A stretch of DNA of 64,000 bases from Pseudomonas sp. JAI120 (GTDB lineage: Bacteria; Pseudomonadota; Gammaproteobacteria; Pseudomonadales; Pseudomonadaceae). The position numbers and the translations under genes were made by a program. Each line of letters begins with the position of its first letter. The stretch's first letter is position 1. Below, one piece after another: positions 15,771 to 24,058 of this stretch. The DNA is taken from positions 680,813 to 744,812 of the forward strand of contig NZ_JACHCZ010000003.1 in the NCBI RefSeq assembly GCF_014207255.1, given 5' to 3'. The notes below the pieces were generated by a model that was given only the letters and a program-made list of their open reading frames with translations, did no database searches and was not told the DNA's origin.

Positions 15771-16010
15771 ATGAAACGTTTTGCCTTGGCGATCATCTGC
15801 GGTGTGTTGGCCACATCGGCTGTGGCCGCACCAAAAGACTGCGAAGAGCTCAGGAAAGAGATTGAGGTCAAGATCCAGGCGAACGCCGTTCCGTCCTACA
15901 CCTTGGAAATTGTCAGCAAGGAAGAAGCTGACAAGCACGACGTCGCCATGGTCGTCGGCAGCTGTGAGAACGGTACCAAAGCCATCATCTATCAGAAGAA
16001 CAACGACTGA
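15771..16010 (+). CDS. DUF1161 small periplasmic protein (copy 2)
   Basis: A 79-residue exported protein with a signal peptide ending AVAA-PKD and the paired cysteines of the family (KDCEELRKEIEVKI and VVGSCENGTKAIIYQ). It parallels the copy at 13629-13853 along its length. The ATG at 15771 follows AGGGAG; upstream in-frame codons from 15633 are not coding. Its stop directly abuts the stop of the convergent lipoprotein gene. Function unknown. Confidence 0.88.
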   Translation: MKRFALAIICGVLATSAVAAPKDCEELRKEIEVKIQANAVPSYTLEIVSKEEADKHDVAMVVGSCENGTKAIIYQKNND

Positions 16011-16433
16011 TCAGAGACAGTTGACGCTGCGTTCTTCCGCCAGCAATTGGCGAGCGGCGTTATACAGCCGGATATTCGGCGTGAAGGCCAATGAGCGCCC
16101 TTCCAGGCGATAGCGTTGGCCAGCCTCGAAATGGTCGTACTGCAGGGTGATGAAACAGGTGCGGTCGGCGGTTTGCCCAAAGCCATTGAGGCTGCCGCCG
16201 GTGGGCACCTCGAAATCAAAGCGCACCATCAGCTCGTGACTGCCCGGTGGCACCTGGAAGTAGCGTCCGTCCGGCAGGTTCTTACCATCCAGGCGCTGCG
16301 CCATCACCAGCTTGGCTCCCGGCGTCGGCGTAGCAAAATCGACCCAGGCCTGATGCGGGTCGACCGGCGGCAGGGGGGGCGAAGCGCAGGCGCTGAGCAA
16401 CAGGGCGACGACGGGAAGCAGGAGCTGGTGCAT
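16011..16433 (-). CDS. Conserved hypothetical lipoprotein
   Basis: A 140-residue lipoprotein: signal peptide with lipobox LLSAC (acylated Cys near residue 16). The mature part, predicted beta-rich, includes RYFQVPPGSHELMVRFDFEV and EAGQRYRLEGRSLAFTPNIRLYNAARQLLAE. The PPGSHEL and GQRYRLE pattern resembles small pseudomonad outer-membrane-associated lipoproteins without assigned function. Two further cysteines (DRTCFI, VNCL) could form a disulfide. Confidence 0.8.
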   Translation of the reverse strand: MHQLLLPVVALLLSACASPPLPPVDPHQAWVDFATPTPGAKLVMAQRLDGKNLPDGRYFQVPPGSHELMVRFDFEVPTGGSLNGFGQTADRTCFITLQYDHFEAGQRYRLEGRSLAFTPNIRLYNAARQLLAEERSVNCL

Positions 16434-16543
16434 GGCAGTTACTCAACGCAAGGAGAGCTTTGAGTATAAACACGCTACGACGTGGAAAAATCCCCTTCAG
16501 GCGCGATAGTCTGGCGAACAAATCACCCAGGAGCGATCGGTGC

Positions 16544-17587
16544 ATGGTCAGGCGTTTTCTTTCAGGGTTGGTGGTTGTGCTGCTCAGTGGTTGCTCCAGC
16601 GTCAGTTACTACAGCCAATTGGCGGACGGCCAGTGGCAGCTGTTGCGGGCTCGGGAGCCGGTTGCCGAGGTCATCGCCGATCCATCGAGGCCGCAGTTGC
16701 TGCGTGATCATCTGGCTCAATCACAAAAAGCTCGAACCTTCGCCAGCGAACACCTGCATCTGCCTGACAACCAAAGTTACCGGCTGTATGCCGATATTGG
16801 CCGTCCTTATGTAGTCTGGAATGTCTTCGCTACGCAGGAATTTTCCCTGGCGCCTCAAACCCATTGCTTCCCCATTGCCGGTTGCGTGGCCTATCGCGGC
16901 TATTACAGCCAAGGCGCGGCGCGCGGTGAAGCGGCGTTGTTGCGCAAACAAGGCATGGACGTGTCGATTGGCGGCGTGGAAGCCTATTCAACCTTGGGTT
17001 GGTTCAACGACCCGATCATGAATTCGATGATGAACTGGGGTGACGAACGCCTGGCCACGCTGATCTTCCATGAGCTGGCGCACCAGCGGTTCTACGTGAA
17101 GGACGACACCGAATTCAACGAGTCGTTTGCCAGCTTCGTCGAGCAGGAAGGCACCCGCCAGTGGCGCGCGGCCCAGGGCCTGGCGCCGCTTGGCAACGCG
17201 ACGCGGCAACAGCGGGACCAATTTACCCAACTGATCCTCGATACACGTCAGCGCCTGGAAAAACTCTACGCGCAACCGCTGGCTGCCGAGGCGATGCGCC
17301 AGGCCAAGGCGGCCGAATTCGAGGATTTGCGTCGTGCGTACCGGCAGATGCGCGATAGCCAATGGGGTGGAGACAAGCGTTATGACGCCTGGATGAACCT
17401 GCCGATGAACAATGCGCGGTTGTTGCCGTTCGGGCTGTATGACCGGTGGGTGCCGGCGTTTGCGGCGTTATTCAGGCAGGAAGGTGGGGATTGGCCGAAG
17501 TTCTACGCGGCGGTGGAGAAGATGGGCGAGTTGCCGGTGGTGCAGCGCAAGGCTGCGTTGAGGCAGTTGGAAGGGGTTGATCCGTAG
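16544..17587 (+). CDS. Lipoprotein zinc aminopeptidase (COG4324 family)
   Basis: A 347-residue predicted lipoprotein: signal sequence with lipobox LLSGC (Cys near residue 17). The zinc-peptidase motif HELAHQ is at about residue 179, followed by FYVKDDTEFNESFASFVEQEGTRQW, whose Glu residues probably complete the metal site. This is the putative aminopeptidase family COG4324. The ATG at 16544 is preceded by CAGGAG; longer in-frame starts lack a signal sequence. Substrate unknown. Confidence 0.85.
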   Translation: MVRRFLSGLVVVLLSGCSSVSYYSQLADGQWQLLRAREPVAEVIADPSRPQLLRDHLAQSQKARTFASEHLHLPDNQSYRLYADIGRPYVVWNVFATQEFSLAPQTHCFPIAGCVAYRGYYSQGAARGEAALLRKQGMDVSIGGVEAYSTLGWFNDPIMNSMMNWGDERLATLIFHELAHQRFYVKDDTEFNESFASFVEQEGTRQWRAAQGLAPLGNATRQQRDQFTQLILDTRQRLEKLYAQPLAAEAMRQAKAAEFEDLRRAYRQMRDSQWGGDKRYDAWMNLPMNNARLLPFGLYDRWVPAFAALFRQEGGDWPKFYAAVEKMGELPVVQRKAALRQLEGVDP

Positions 17588-17620
17588 GGCCTCATCGGGG
17601 GCTTGCCGCCGATGGCGGTC

Positions 17621-18280
17621 TCAGGGCCGCTGCAAAAACGCCTGATGCATCTGCGCCAGCGTCTCAAAGTGCCAGGTCGGCGCCTCAGCATTCAACTCTT
17701 CGAAACTACCAAACCCATAACCGACGGCCGCCGAATCCAGCCCATTGCTGCGCGCCCCGATCAGGTCGTGCTTACGATCACCAATCATCAAGGTGGTGGC
17801 CGGGTCCAGGCCTTCTTCGCTGATCAAATGCGCAATCAACTCGACCTTGTTGGTGCGTGTCCCGTCCAGTTCGCTGCCGTAGATCACTTTGAAGTGCCTG
17901 GCAAAATCGAAATGCCGCGCGATCTCGCGGGCAAACACCCAGGGCTTGGATGTGGCGACGTACAACTGGCGGCCCTGTTTGCCCAGGTCTTCAAGTAGCG
18001 GCATCACGCCGTCGAATACGCGGTTTTCATACAGCCCGGTGACTTTGAAGCGCTCGCGGTAGAAATTCACTGCCTCCCAGGCCTTGGCCTCATCGAAGTC
18101 GTAGAACTGCATGAAGGCTTGCAGCAATGGAGGGCCGATGAAGTGTTCGAGTTGGGTCAGGTCGGGTTCGTCGATGCCCAATTTGCCAAGGGCGTACTGG
18201 ATCGAGCGGGTGATGCCCTCGCGCGGGTCGGTGAGGGTGCCATCCAGGTCGAACAGCACGGTTTGGTAATGGAGGGTCAT
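17621..18280 (-). CDS. HAD-superfamily phosphatase (phosphoglycolate phosphatase-like)
   Basis: A 219-residue HAD IA hydrolase with all four motifs: nucleophile VLFDLDGTLTDPREG, Thr/Ser in LYVATSKPWVFA, Lys in NKVELIAHLI, and acidic TTLMIGDRKHDLIGA. The cap domain sits between motifs I and II. The sequence resembles PGP/Gph-like and 5'-nucleotidase-type members; the substrate is not decidable. Its start overlaps the upstream gamma-carbonic anhydrase gene by 4 bp (ATGA), so the two are coupled. Confidence 0.88.
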   Translation of the reverse strand: MTLHYQTVLFDLDGTLTDPREGITRSIQYALGKLGIDEPDLTQLEHFIGPPLLQAFMQFYDFDEAKAWEAVNFYRERFKVTGLYENRVFDGVMPLLEDLGKQGRQLYVATSKPWVFAREIARHFDFARHFKVIYGSELDGTRTNKVELIAHLISEEGLDPATTLMIGDRKHDLIGARSNGLDSAAVGYGFGSFEELNAEAPTWHFETLAQMHQAFLQRP

Positions 18281-18819
18281 TGGTCGAATCCTTCAGCCAG
18301 GTGCAGGTCTTTGAGCTTCACGTAGTTCGCGGCGCTGTAGGTGAAAAAGGCGCGTTCCTTGTCAGTCAGCGGGCGGATTTGTTTAACCGGGCTGCCGACA
18401 TACAAAAAACCGCTGTCGAGCTTCTTGCCCGGTGGCACCAGGCTGCCGGCGCCGATGATGACGTCGTCCTCCACCACGGCGCCGTCCATCACGATGCTGC
18501 CCATGCCGATCAAAATCCGGTTGCCCACCGTGCAGCCGTGCAGCATGACTTTGTGTGCGATGGTCACGTCATCGCCGATCAGCAAGGGAAAACCGTCCGG
18601 ATTGAAGGGGCCTGCGTGAGTGATGTGCAGCACGCAGCCGTCCTGCACGCTGGTGCGCGCGCCGATACGGATGCGGTGCATGTCGCCGCGAATCACGGTC
18701 AGCGGCCAGACCGAGCTGTCGGTGCCGATTTCGACATCGCCGATCACCACCGCCGAAATATCGACAAAAGCCCCGGCGCCCAGGGTTGGCGTGTGGTTCT
18801 GATAGGTGCGAAGGGTCAC
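18277..18819 (-). CDS. Gamma-carbonic anhydrase family hexapeptide protein (YrdA-like)
   Basis: A 180-residue left-handed beta-helix protein built of hexapeptide repeats (VVIGDVEIGTDSSVWPLTVIRGD, LLIGDDVTIAHKVMLHGCTVGNRILIGMGSIVMDGAVVEDD). The metal-binding histidines lie in VLHITHAG, VTIAHKVMLHGC, as in YrdA/PaaY proteins. Carbonic anhydrase activity is documented only for some relatives. It is first in a two-gene unit with the HAD phosphatase. Confidence 0.88.
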   Translation of the reverse strand: MTLRTYQNHTPTLGAGAFVDISAVVIGDVEIGTDSSVWPLTVIRGDMHRIRIGARTSVQDGCVLHITHAGPFNPDGFPLLIGDDVTIAHKVMLHGCTVGNRILIGMGSIVMDGAVVEDDVIIGAGSLVPPGKKLDSGFLYVGSPVKQIRPLTDKERAFFTYSAANYVKLKDLHLAEGFDQ

Positions 18820-18921
18820 GATAGCCTCTCTCTTATGTGCTGATAGCTGCGGTGGACGTTGATTGTAATTAAGATGGCCCCATCTTTGTTCTTACATGTT
18901 TCTTCAGCCAAGGTGCCAACC

Positions 18922-20973
18922 GTGAGCGCGAACAACCCTCTTCTGCAGTCCTACGACCTGCCGCCGTTCTCGGCGATCCGTGCCGAGCACGTGCAGCCGG
19001 CCATCGAACAGATCCTCGCCGACAACCGTGTTGCCATCGAAGGCATCCTGCAAAGCCAGGGTAAAAATCCGACATGGGCCGGTCTGGTGCTGGCCATGGA
19101 CGAACTGAATGATCGCCTGGGCGCCGCCTGGAGCCCGGTCAGCCATCTCAATGCTGTGTGCAACAGCGCCGAGCTGCGCGAAGCCTACGAGGCGTGCCTG
19201 CCGGCATTGAGCGCCTATTCCACCGAGATGGGCCAGAACCGCGCGCTGTTCCAAGCCTTCGAAGCCCTGGCCAACAGCCCGGAAGCCGCCGGTTTCGACG
19301 TGGCGCAAAAAACCATCCTTGAACACTCCCTGCGCGACTTCCGCCTCTCGGGTATCGACTTGCCGCCTGAGCAGCAAAAACGTTACGCCGAAGTGCAGAG
19401 CAAGCTTTCCGAGCTGGGCAGCAAATTCTCCAACCAACTGCTGGACGCCACCCAGGCGTGGACCAAGCACGTCACCGAGGAAGCCACCCTCGCCGGCCTG
19501 ACCGATTCGGCCAAGGCGCAGATGGCCGCTGCCGCGCAGGCCAAAGGCCTCGACGGCTGGCTGATCACCCTGGAGTTTCCGAGCTACTACGCGGTCATGA
19601 CCTACGCCCAGGACCGCGCCCTGCGAGAAGAAATCTACGCGGCCTACTGCACCCGTGCGTCAGACCAGGGCCCGAATGCCGGTCAGAACGATAACGGCCC
19701 GGTGATGGAACAGATCCTCGACTTGCGTCAGGAACTGGCCAAGCTTTTGGGTTACGCCTCGTTCTCCGAGCTGAGCCTGGCCACCAAGATGGCCGAGTCC
19801 AGCGACCAGGTGCTGAGCTTCCTGCGTGACCTGGCCAAGCGCAGCAAGCCGTTCGCTGCCCAGGACCTGCAACAGCTCAAGGCCTACGCCGCCGAACAAG
19901 GCTGCGCCGACCTGCAAAGCTGGGACAGCGGTTTCTACGGCGAAAAGCTGCGTGAGCAGCGCTACAGCGTGTCCCAGGAAGCCCTGCGCGCCTACTTCCC
20001 GATCGACAAGGTGCTGGGCGGCCTGTTCGCCATTGTGCAGCGTTTGTACGGCATCGAGATTGCCGAGCAAAAAGGCTTCGACACCTGGCACCCGGATGTT
20101 CGCCTATTTGAAATCAAGGAAAACGGCCAGCACGTCGGGCGCTTCTTCTTCGACCTGTACGCCCGCGCCAATAAGCGTGGCGGTGCCTGGATGGACGGCG
20201 CACGCGACCGCCGCCGCACCATCGACGGCGTGCTGCAAAGCCCGGTGGCGAACCTGGTGTGCAACTTCACCCCGGCCGACAGCGGCAAGCCTGCCCTGCT
20301 GACCCACGATGAAGTGACCACCCTGTTCCACGAATTCGGCCATGGCCTGCATCACCTGCTGACCCGCGTCGAGCATGCCGGCGTGTCCGGTATCAATGGT
20401 GTGGCGTGGGATGCGGTGGAATTGCCGAGCCAGTTCATGGAGAACTGGTGCTGGGAGCCGGAAGGCCTGGCGCTGATCTCCGGCCACTATGAAAGCGGCG
20501 AGCCACTGCCCCAGGACCTGCTGGAAAAAATGCTCGCGGCGAAGAACTTCCAGTCCGGCCTGATGATGGTGCGCCAGCTGGAGTTCTCGCTGTTCGACTT
20601 CGAGTTGCATGCCACCCATGGCGATGGCCGCAGCGTGGCCCAGGTGCTCGAAGGCGTGCGCGATGAGGTGTCGGTGATGCGTCCTCCTGCCTACAACCGT
20701 TTCCCCAACAGCTTTGCGCACATCTTTGCCGGCGGTTATGCCGCGGGTTACTACAGCTACAAATGGGCCGAAGTGCTGTCGGCGGATGCCTTCTCCAAAT
20801 TCGAAGAAGACGGCGTGCTCAACGCCGAGACCGGTCGTGCCTTCCGTGAGGCAATCCTGGCGCGTGGCGGTTCCCAGGCGCCGATGGTGCTGTTCGTCGA
20901 CTTCCGCGGACGTGCACCGTCGATTGACGCACTCTTGCGCCACAGCGGCCTGAGTGAGGACGCAGCAGCATGA
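18922..20973 (+). CDS. prlC: Oligopeptidase A (M3 family)
   Basis: Cytosolic zinc metallopeptidase degrading oligopeptides, including cleaved signal peptides. The 683-residue protein has the M3 active site HEFGHGLHHLLTRVEHAGVSG (zinc His pair and Glu), and the downstream Glu in WDAVELPSQFMENWCWEPE. The start is taken as GTG at 18922 because the family N-terminus SANNPLLQSYDLPPFSAIRAEHV begins there and AAGGTG lies upstream; an in-frame ATG at 18859 adds atypical sequence. It overlaps yheV by 4 bp. Confidence 0.94.
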   Translation: MSANNPLLQSYDLPPFSAIRAEHVQPAIEQILADNRVAIEGILQSQGKNPTWAGLVLAMDELNDRLGAAWSPVSHLNAVCNSAELREAYEACLPALSAYSTEMGQNRALFQAFEALANSPEAAGFDVAQKTILEHSLRDFRLSGIDLPPEQQKRYAEVQSKLSELGSKFSNQLLDATQAWTKHVTEEATLAGLTDSAKAQMAAAAQAKGLDGWLITLEFPSYYAVMTYAQDRALREEIYAAYCTRASDQGPNAGQNDNGPVMEQILDLRQELAKLLGYASFSELSLATKMAESSDQVLSFLRDLAKRSKPFAAQDLQQLKAYAAEQGCADLQSWDSGFYGEKLREQRYSVSQEALRAYFPIDKVLGGLFAIVQRLYGIEIAEQKGFDTWHPDVRLFEIKENGQHVGRFFFDLYARANKRGGAWMDGARDRRRTIDGVLQSPVANLVCNFTPADSGKPALLTHDEVTTLFHEFGHGLHHLLTRVEHAGVSGINGVAWDAVELPSQFMENWCWEPEGLALISGHYESGEPLPQDLLEKMLAAKNFQSGLMMVRQLEFSLFDFELHATHGDGRSVAQVLEGVRDEVSVMRPPAYNRFPNSFAHIFAGGYAAGYYSYKWAEVLSADAFSKFEEDGVLNAETGRAFREAILARGGSQAPMVLFVDFRGRAPSIDALLRHSGLSEDAAA

Positions 20974-21245
20974 GCGAAGGGCCTGTGACTACCAAAAAGC
21001 AATTTATCGCCGGGGCGGTGTGCCCGGCGTGCAGCGAACCGGACAAGTTGAAGATGTGGACCGAGGACAGCGTGCCGCATCGCGAATGCGTGGCCTGCGG
21101 GTATACCGATACGCTCAATGACCAAGGGCTGTCGGTGCCCAAGGAGTTGGGGACGCGGGTGAATACGTCTGCGCTTAAAGCGCCAGCCGATCCCAAGGTT
21201 CAGGCAGTGCAATTCTTCCCGAATCCGAAATTGAAAAAAGACTAA
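20970..21245 (+). CDS. YheV-family zinc-ribbon protein
   Basis: A 91-residue protein with two CxxC pairs, AVCPACSEPDKL and RECVACGYTDTL, forming a probable zinc ribbon as in YheV. In E. coli yheV is not linked to prlC, but the prlC-yheV coupling by an ATGA overlap is common in pseudomonads. Function unknown. Confidence 0.9.
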   Translation: MSEGPVTTKKQFIAGAVCPACSEPDKLKMWTEDSVPHRECVACGYTDTLNDQGLSVPKELGTRVNTSALKAPADPKVQAVQFFPNPKLKKD

Positions 21246-21263
21246 CGGCCCTACGCGGGCCAA

Positions 21264-21353
21264 TGTGGGAGGGGGCTTGCCCCCGATAGCGCAAGGTCAG
21301 TCAGCCTCTGGATTGGCTGACCCGCCGCTATCGGGAGCAAGCCCCCTCCCACA
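21264..21353. repeat. REP pair after yheV
   Basis: Inverted REP copies, TGTGGGAGGGGGCTTGCCCC and the complement ending CCCTCCCACA, about 30 bp apart, followed by seven T. In the plus direction the right copy plus T-run could also end the prlC-yheV transcript. Confidence 0.92.
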
Positions 21354-21506
21354 TTTTTTTGCCTGCAATTATTCGACTTAGGTCGCTGAACCCATATTCT
21401 ACATCCTTAGCCTGCTATCATTTGTAACTATTGATTGCCCAAATACCGACGAGCCGCTCCCCAGAAGTGGCCGAATAAACCCGTGACCACATGATGAGGT
21501 GCACCC

Positions 21507-22259
21507 ATGTCTGATCAAGATCAAGACAACCCCCGGCGTGATTTTTTGCGCAAATCCTTGACCTTGATCCCGGTGGTCACGGTTGCGAGTACCGGCCTTG
21601 GTGGCTCGATACTGATGGCCACGCCTGAGCCTGCCCACGCGGCGCCGGCCAAACCTGCGAAGAACGACAAGGCCTACGAGCCGAGCTATTTCACCGCTGA
21701 GGAATGGGCGTTCATCAACGCCGCCGTCGAGCGTTTGATCCCCGCAGATGCCCAAGGCCCCGGTGCCCTGGAAGCCGGCGTGCCGGAGTACATCGACCGT
21801 CAGATGAACACGCCTTACGCCAGCGGCGCGCTGTGGTACATGCAAGGTCCGTTCAACGCCGACGCCCCGCCGGAGATGGGCTGGCAGAGCAAGTTGGTGC
21901 CCAAAGAAATTTATCGCCTGGGCATTGCCGCGACGGATGCTTGGTCGAAAGCCTTCAACGGTAAAGCTTTTGCTGCGCAAGACAGCGCTACCCGAGATGA
22001 TATGTTGCGGCGCCTGGAGGCGGGCGGCAGTGAAGTCACGGCACATTTCGACGCGGTGCCGCCGAAGATGTTCTTCAACTTGCTGCTGCAAAACACCAAG
22101 GAAGGGTTCTTCTGCGACCCGATCCACGGTGGCAACAAAGGCATGGTCGGCTGGACCATGATCGGCTTCCCCGGCGCCCGCGCCGACTTCATGGATTGGG
22201 TGGAACGCAACGAGCAGTACCCCTTCCCGGCAGTTTCCATCCGCGGCGAGAGGGCATAA
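21507..22259 (+). CDS. Gluconate 2-dehydrogenase, gamma (small) subunit
   Basis: A 250-residue subunit of the membrane-bound periplasmic flavoprotein dehydrogenase oxidising gluconate to 2-ketogluconate. A Tat signal NPRRDFLRKSLTLIPVV at residues 8-24 carries the twin arginine and exports the folded complex. The mature part matches gluconate dehydrogenase subunit 3 (EEWAFINAAVERLIPADAQGPGALEAGVPEYIDRQ, GGNKGMVGWTMIGFPGARAD). First of three tightly spaced genes encoding the full enzyme. Related complexes oxidise other sugars or sugar acids, but the set fits gluconate. Confidence 0.92.
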   Translation: MSDQDQDNPRRDFLRKSLTLIPVVTVASTGLGGSILMATPEPAHAAPAKPAKNDKAYEPSYFTAEEWAFINAAVERLIPADAQGPGALEAGVPEYIDRQMNTPYASGALWYMQGPFNADAPPEMGWQSKLVPKEIYRLGIAATDAWSKAFNGKAFAAQDSATRDDMLRRLEAGGSEVTAHFDAVPPKMFFNLLLQNTKEGFFCDPIHGGNKGMVGWTMIGFPGARADFMDWVERNEQYPFPAVSIRGERA

Positions 22260-22261
22260 AC

Positions 22262-24046
22262 GTGGCGACCATCATGAAGAAAGTGGATGCGGTGATTGTC
22301 GGCTTCGGCTGGACCGGCGCGATCATGGCCAAGGAGCTGACGGAAGCAGGCCTCAACGTGCTGGCGCTGGAGCGCGGGCCGATGCAGGACACTTACCCGG
22401 ACGGCAACTATCCCCAGGTCATCGACGAACTGACCTACAGCGTGCGTAAAAAACTCTTCCAGGACATCTCCAAGGAGACGGTGACGATTCGTCATAGCGT
22501 GAATGACGTTGCCCTGCCTAACCGTCAGCTCGGCGCGTTTTTGCCGGGTAACGGCGTGGGCGGTGCGGGCCTGCACTGGTCGGGTGTGCATTTCCGTGTC
22601 GATCCGATTGAACTGCGCATGCGCAGCCATTACGAAGAACGTTACGGCAAGCACTTTATTCCCAAGGACATGACCATCCAGGACTTCGGCGTGAGCTACG
22701 AAGAGCTGGAGCCGTTTTTCGACTATGCAGAAAAAGTCTTCGGCACCTCAGGCCAGGCCTGGACCGTGAAAGGTCAGTTGGTGGGCGAAGGCCGTGGCGG
22801 CAACCCTTATGCGCCGGATCGTTCCAACCCGTTTCCGCTGGAGGCGCAGAAGAACACAGTCTCCGCACAGCTGTTTCAGAAAGCGGCCGCCAGCGTCGGG
22901 TATAAGCCCTACAACCTGCCGTCAGCCAATACTTCGGGGCCTTACACCAACCCCTATGGCGCGCAGATGGGCCCATGCAACTTCTGCGGTTTTTGCAGCG
23001 GTTACGTGTGCTACATGTACTCCAAGGCCTCGCCGAACGTGAACATCCTGCCGGCGCTGCGCCAGGTGCCGAATTTCGAGCTGCGGCCTAACTCCCACGT
23101 GCTCAAGGTCAATCTGGACAGCACCAAGAGCAAGGCCACCGGCGTGACCTACATCGACGCCCAAGGCCGAGAGTGCGAACAACCGGCAGACCTGGTGATC
23201 CTCGGCGCGTTCCAGTTCCACAACGTGCGGCTGATGCTGCTGTCGGGCATCGGCAAACCCTACGACCCGATTACCAATGAAGGCGTGGTGGGCAGAAACT
23301 TCGCTTACCAGAACATGGCCACCATCAAGGCGTTCTTCGACAAGGACACCCACACCAACAACTTTATCGGTGCGGGCGGCAATGGCGTGGCCATCGATGA
23401 CTTCAACGCCGACAACTTCGACCACGGCCCTCACGGCTTTGTTGGGGGCTCGCCGATGTGGGTCAACCAGGCGGGCAGCCGCCCGATTGCCGGTACGTCC
23501 AACCCGCCCGGCACACCGGCCTGGGGCAGCGCGTGGAAGCGCGCCACCGCCGATTACTACACCCACCAGGTGTCGATGGATGCTCATGGTGCCCATCAAT
23601 CCTACCGGGGTAACTACCTCGATCTGGACCCGGTCTACCGCGATGCCTACGGCCTGCCGTTGCTGCGTATGACGTTCGACTGGCAGGAAAACGACATCAA
23701 GATGAACCGCTTCATGGTCGAGAAAATGGGCAAGGTCGCCGAAGCGATGAACCCCAAGGCGATTGCCGTGCTCGGCAAAAAAGTCGGTGAGCACTTCAAC
23801 ACCGCGTCCTACCAGACCACCCACCTCAACGGTGGCGCGATCATGGGCACCGACCCGAAGACCAGTGCGTTGAACCGCTATCTGCAATGCTGGGATGTAC
23901 ACAACGTGTTTGTTCCGGGTGCATCTGCTTTCCCACAGGGCTTGGGCTACAACCCTACTGGCCTGGTGGCGGCATTGACCTACTGGTCGGCTCGCGCGAT
24001 CCGCGAGCAGTACCTGAAAAATCCCGGCCCACTGGTTCAGGCATAA
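22262..24046 (+). CDS. Gluconate 2-dehydrogenase, FAD (GMC) subunit
   Basis: A 594-residue GMC oxidoreductase, the catalytic flavoprotein. The FAD-binding fold starts KKVDAVIVGFGWTGAIMAKEL with Glu-rich end ALERG; LPGNGVGGAGLHWSGVHFR follows, and the C-terminal active-site region has YQTTHLNGGAIMGTDPKTSAL and FPQGLGYNPTGLVAALTYWS. A CNFCGFCSGYVC cluster near residue 240 is typical of this dehydrogenase group. The GTG at 22262 follows GAGAGG with 6-bp spacing, two bases after the gamma subunit; ATG at 22274 is the alternative. Export occurs with the Tat-bearing gamma subunit. Confidence 0.93.
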   Translation: MATIMKKVDAVIVGFGWTGAIMAKELTEAGLNVLALERGPMQDTYPDGNYPQVIDELTYSVRKKLFQDISKETVTIRHSVNDVALPNRQLGAFLPGNGVGGAGLHWSGVHFRVDPIELRMRSHYEERYGKHFIPKDMTIQDFGVSYEELEPFFDYAEKVFGTSGQAWTVKGQLVGEGRGGNPYAPDRSNPFPLEAQKNTVSAQLFQKAAASVGYKPYNLPSANTSGPYTNPYGAQMGPCNFCGFCSGYVCYMYSKASPNVNILPALRQVPNFELRPNSHVLKVNLDSTKSKATGVTYIDAQGRECEQPADLVILGAFQFHNVRLMLLSGIGKPYDPITNEGVVGRNFAYQNMATIKAFFDKDTHTNNFIGAGGNGVAIDDFNADNFDHGPHGFVGGSPMWVNQAGSRPIAGTSNPPGTPAWGSAWKRATADYYTHQVSMDAHGAHQSYRGNYLDLDPVYRDAYGLPLLRMTFDWQENDIKMNRFMVEKMGKVAEAMNPKAIAVLGKKVGEHFNTASYQTTHLNGGAIMGTDPKTSALNRYLQCWDVHNVFVPGASAFPQGLGYNPTGLVAALTYWSARAIREQYLKNPGPLVQA

Positions 24047-24058
24047 GGAGCGATGACC

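Noticed and set aside
17584..17625. A further REP copy after the lipoprotein peptidase gene
   Set aside because: CATCGGGGGCTTGCCGCCGATG shares only the core and lacks the TGTGGGAGG end, too degenerate to count.
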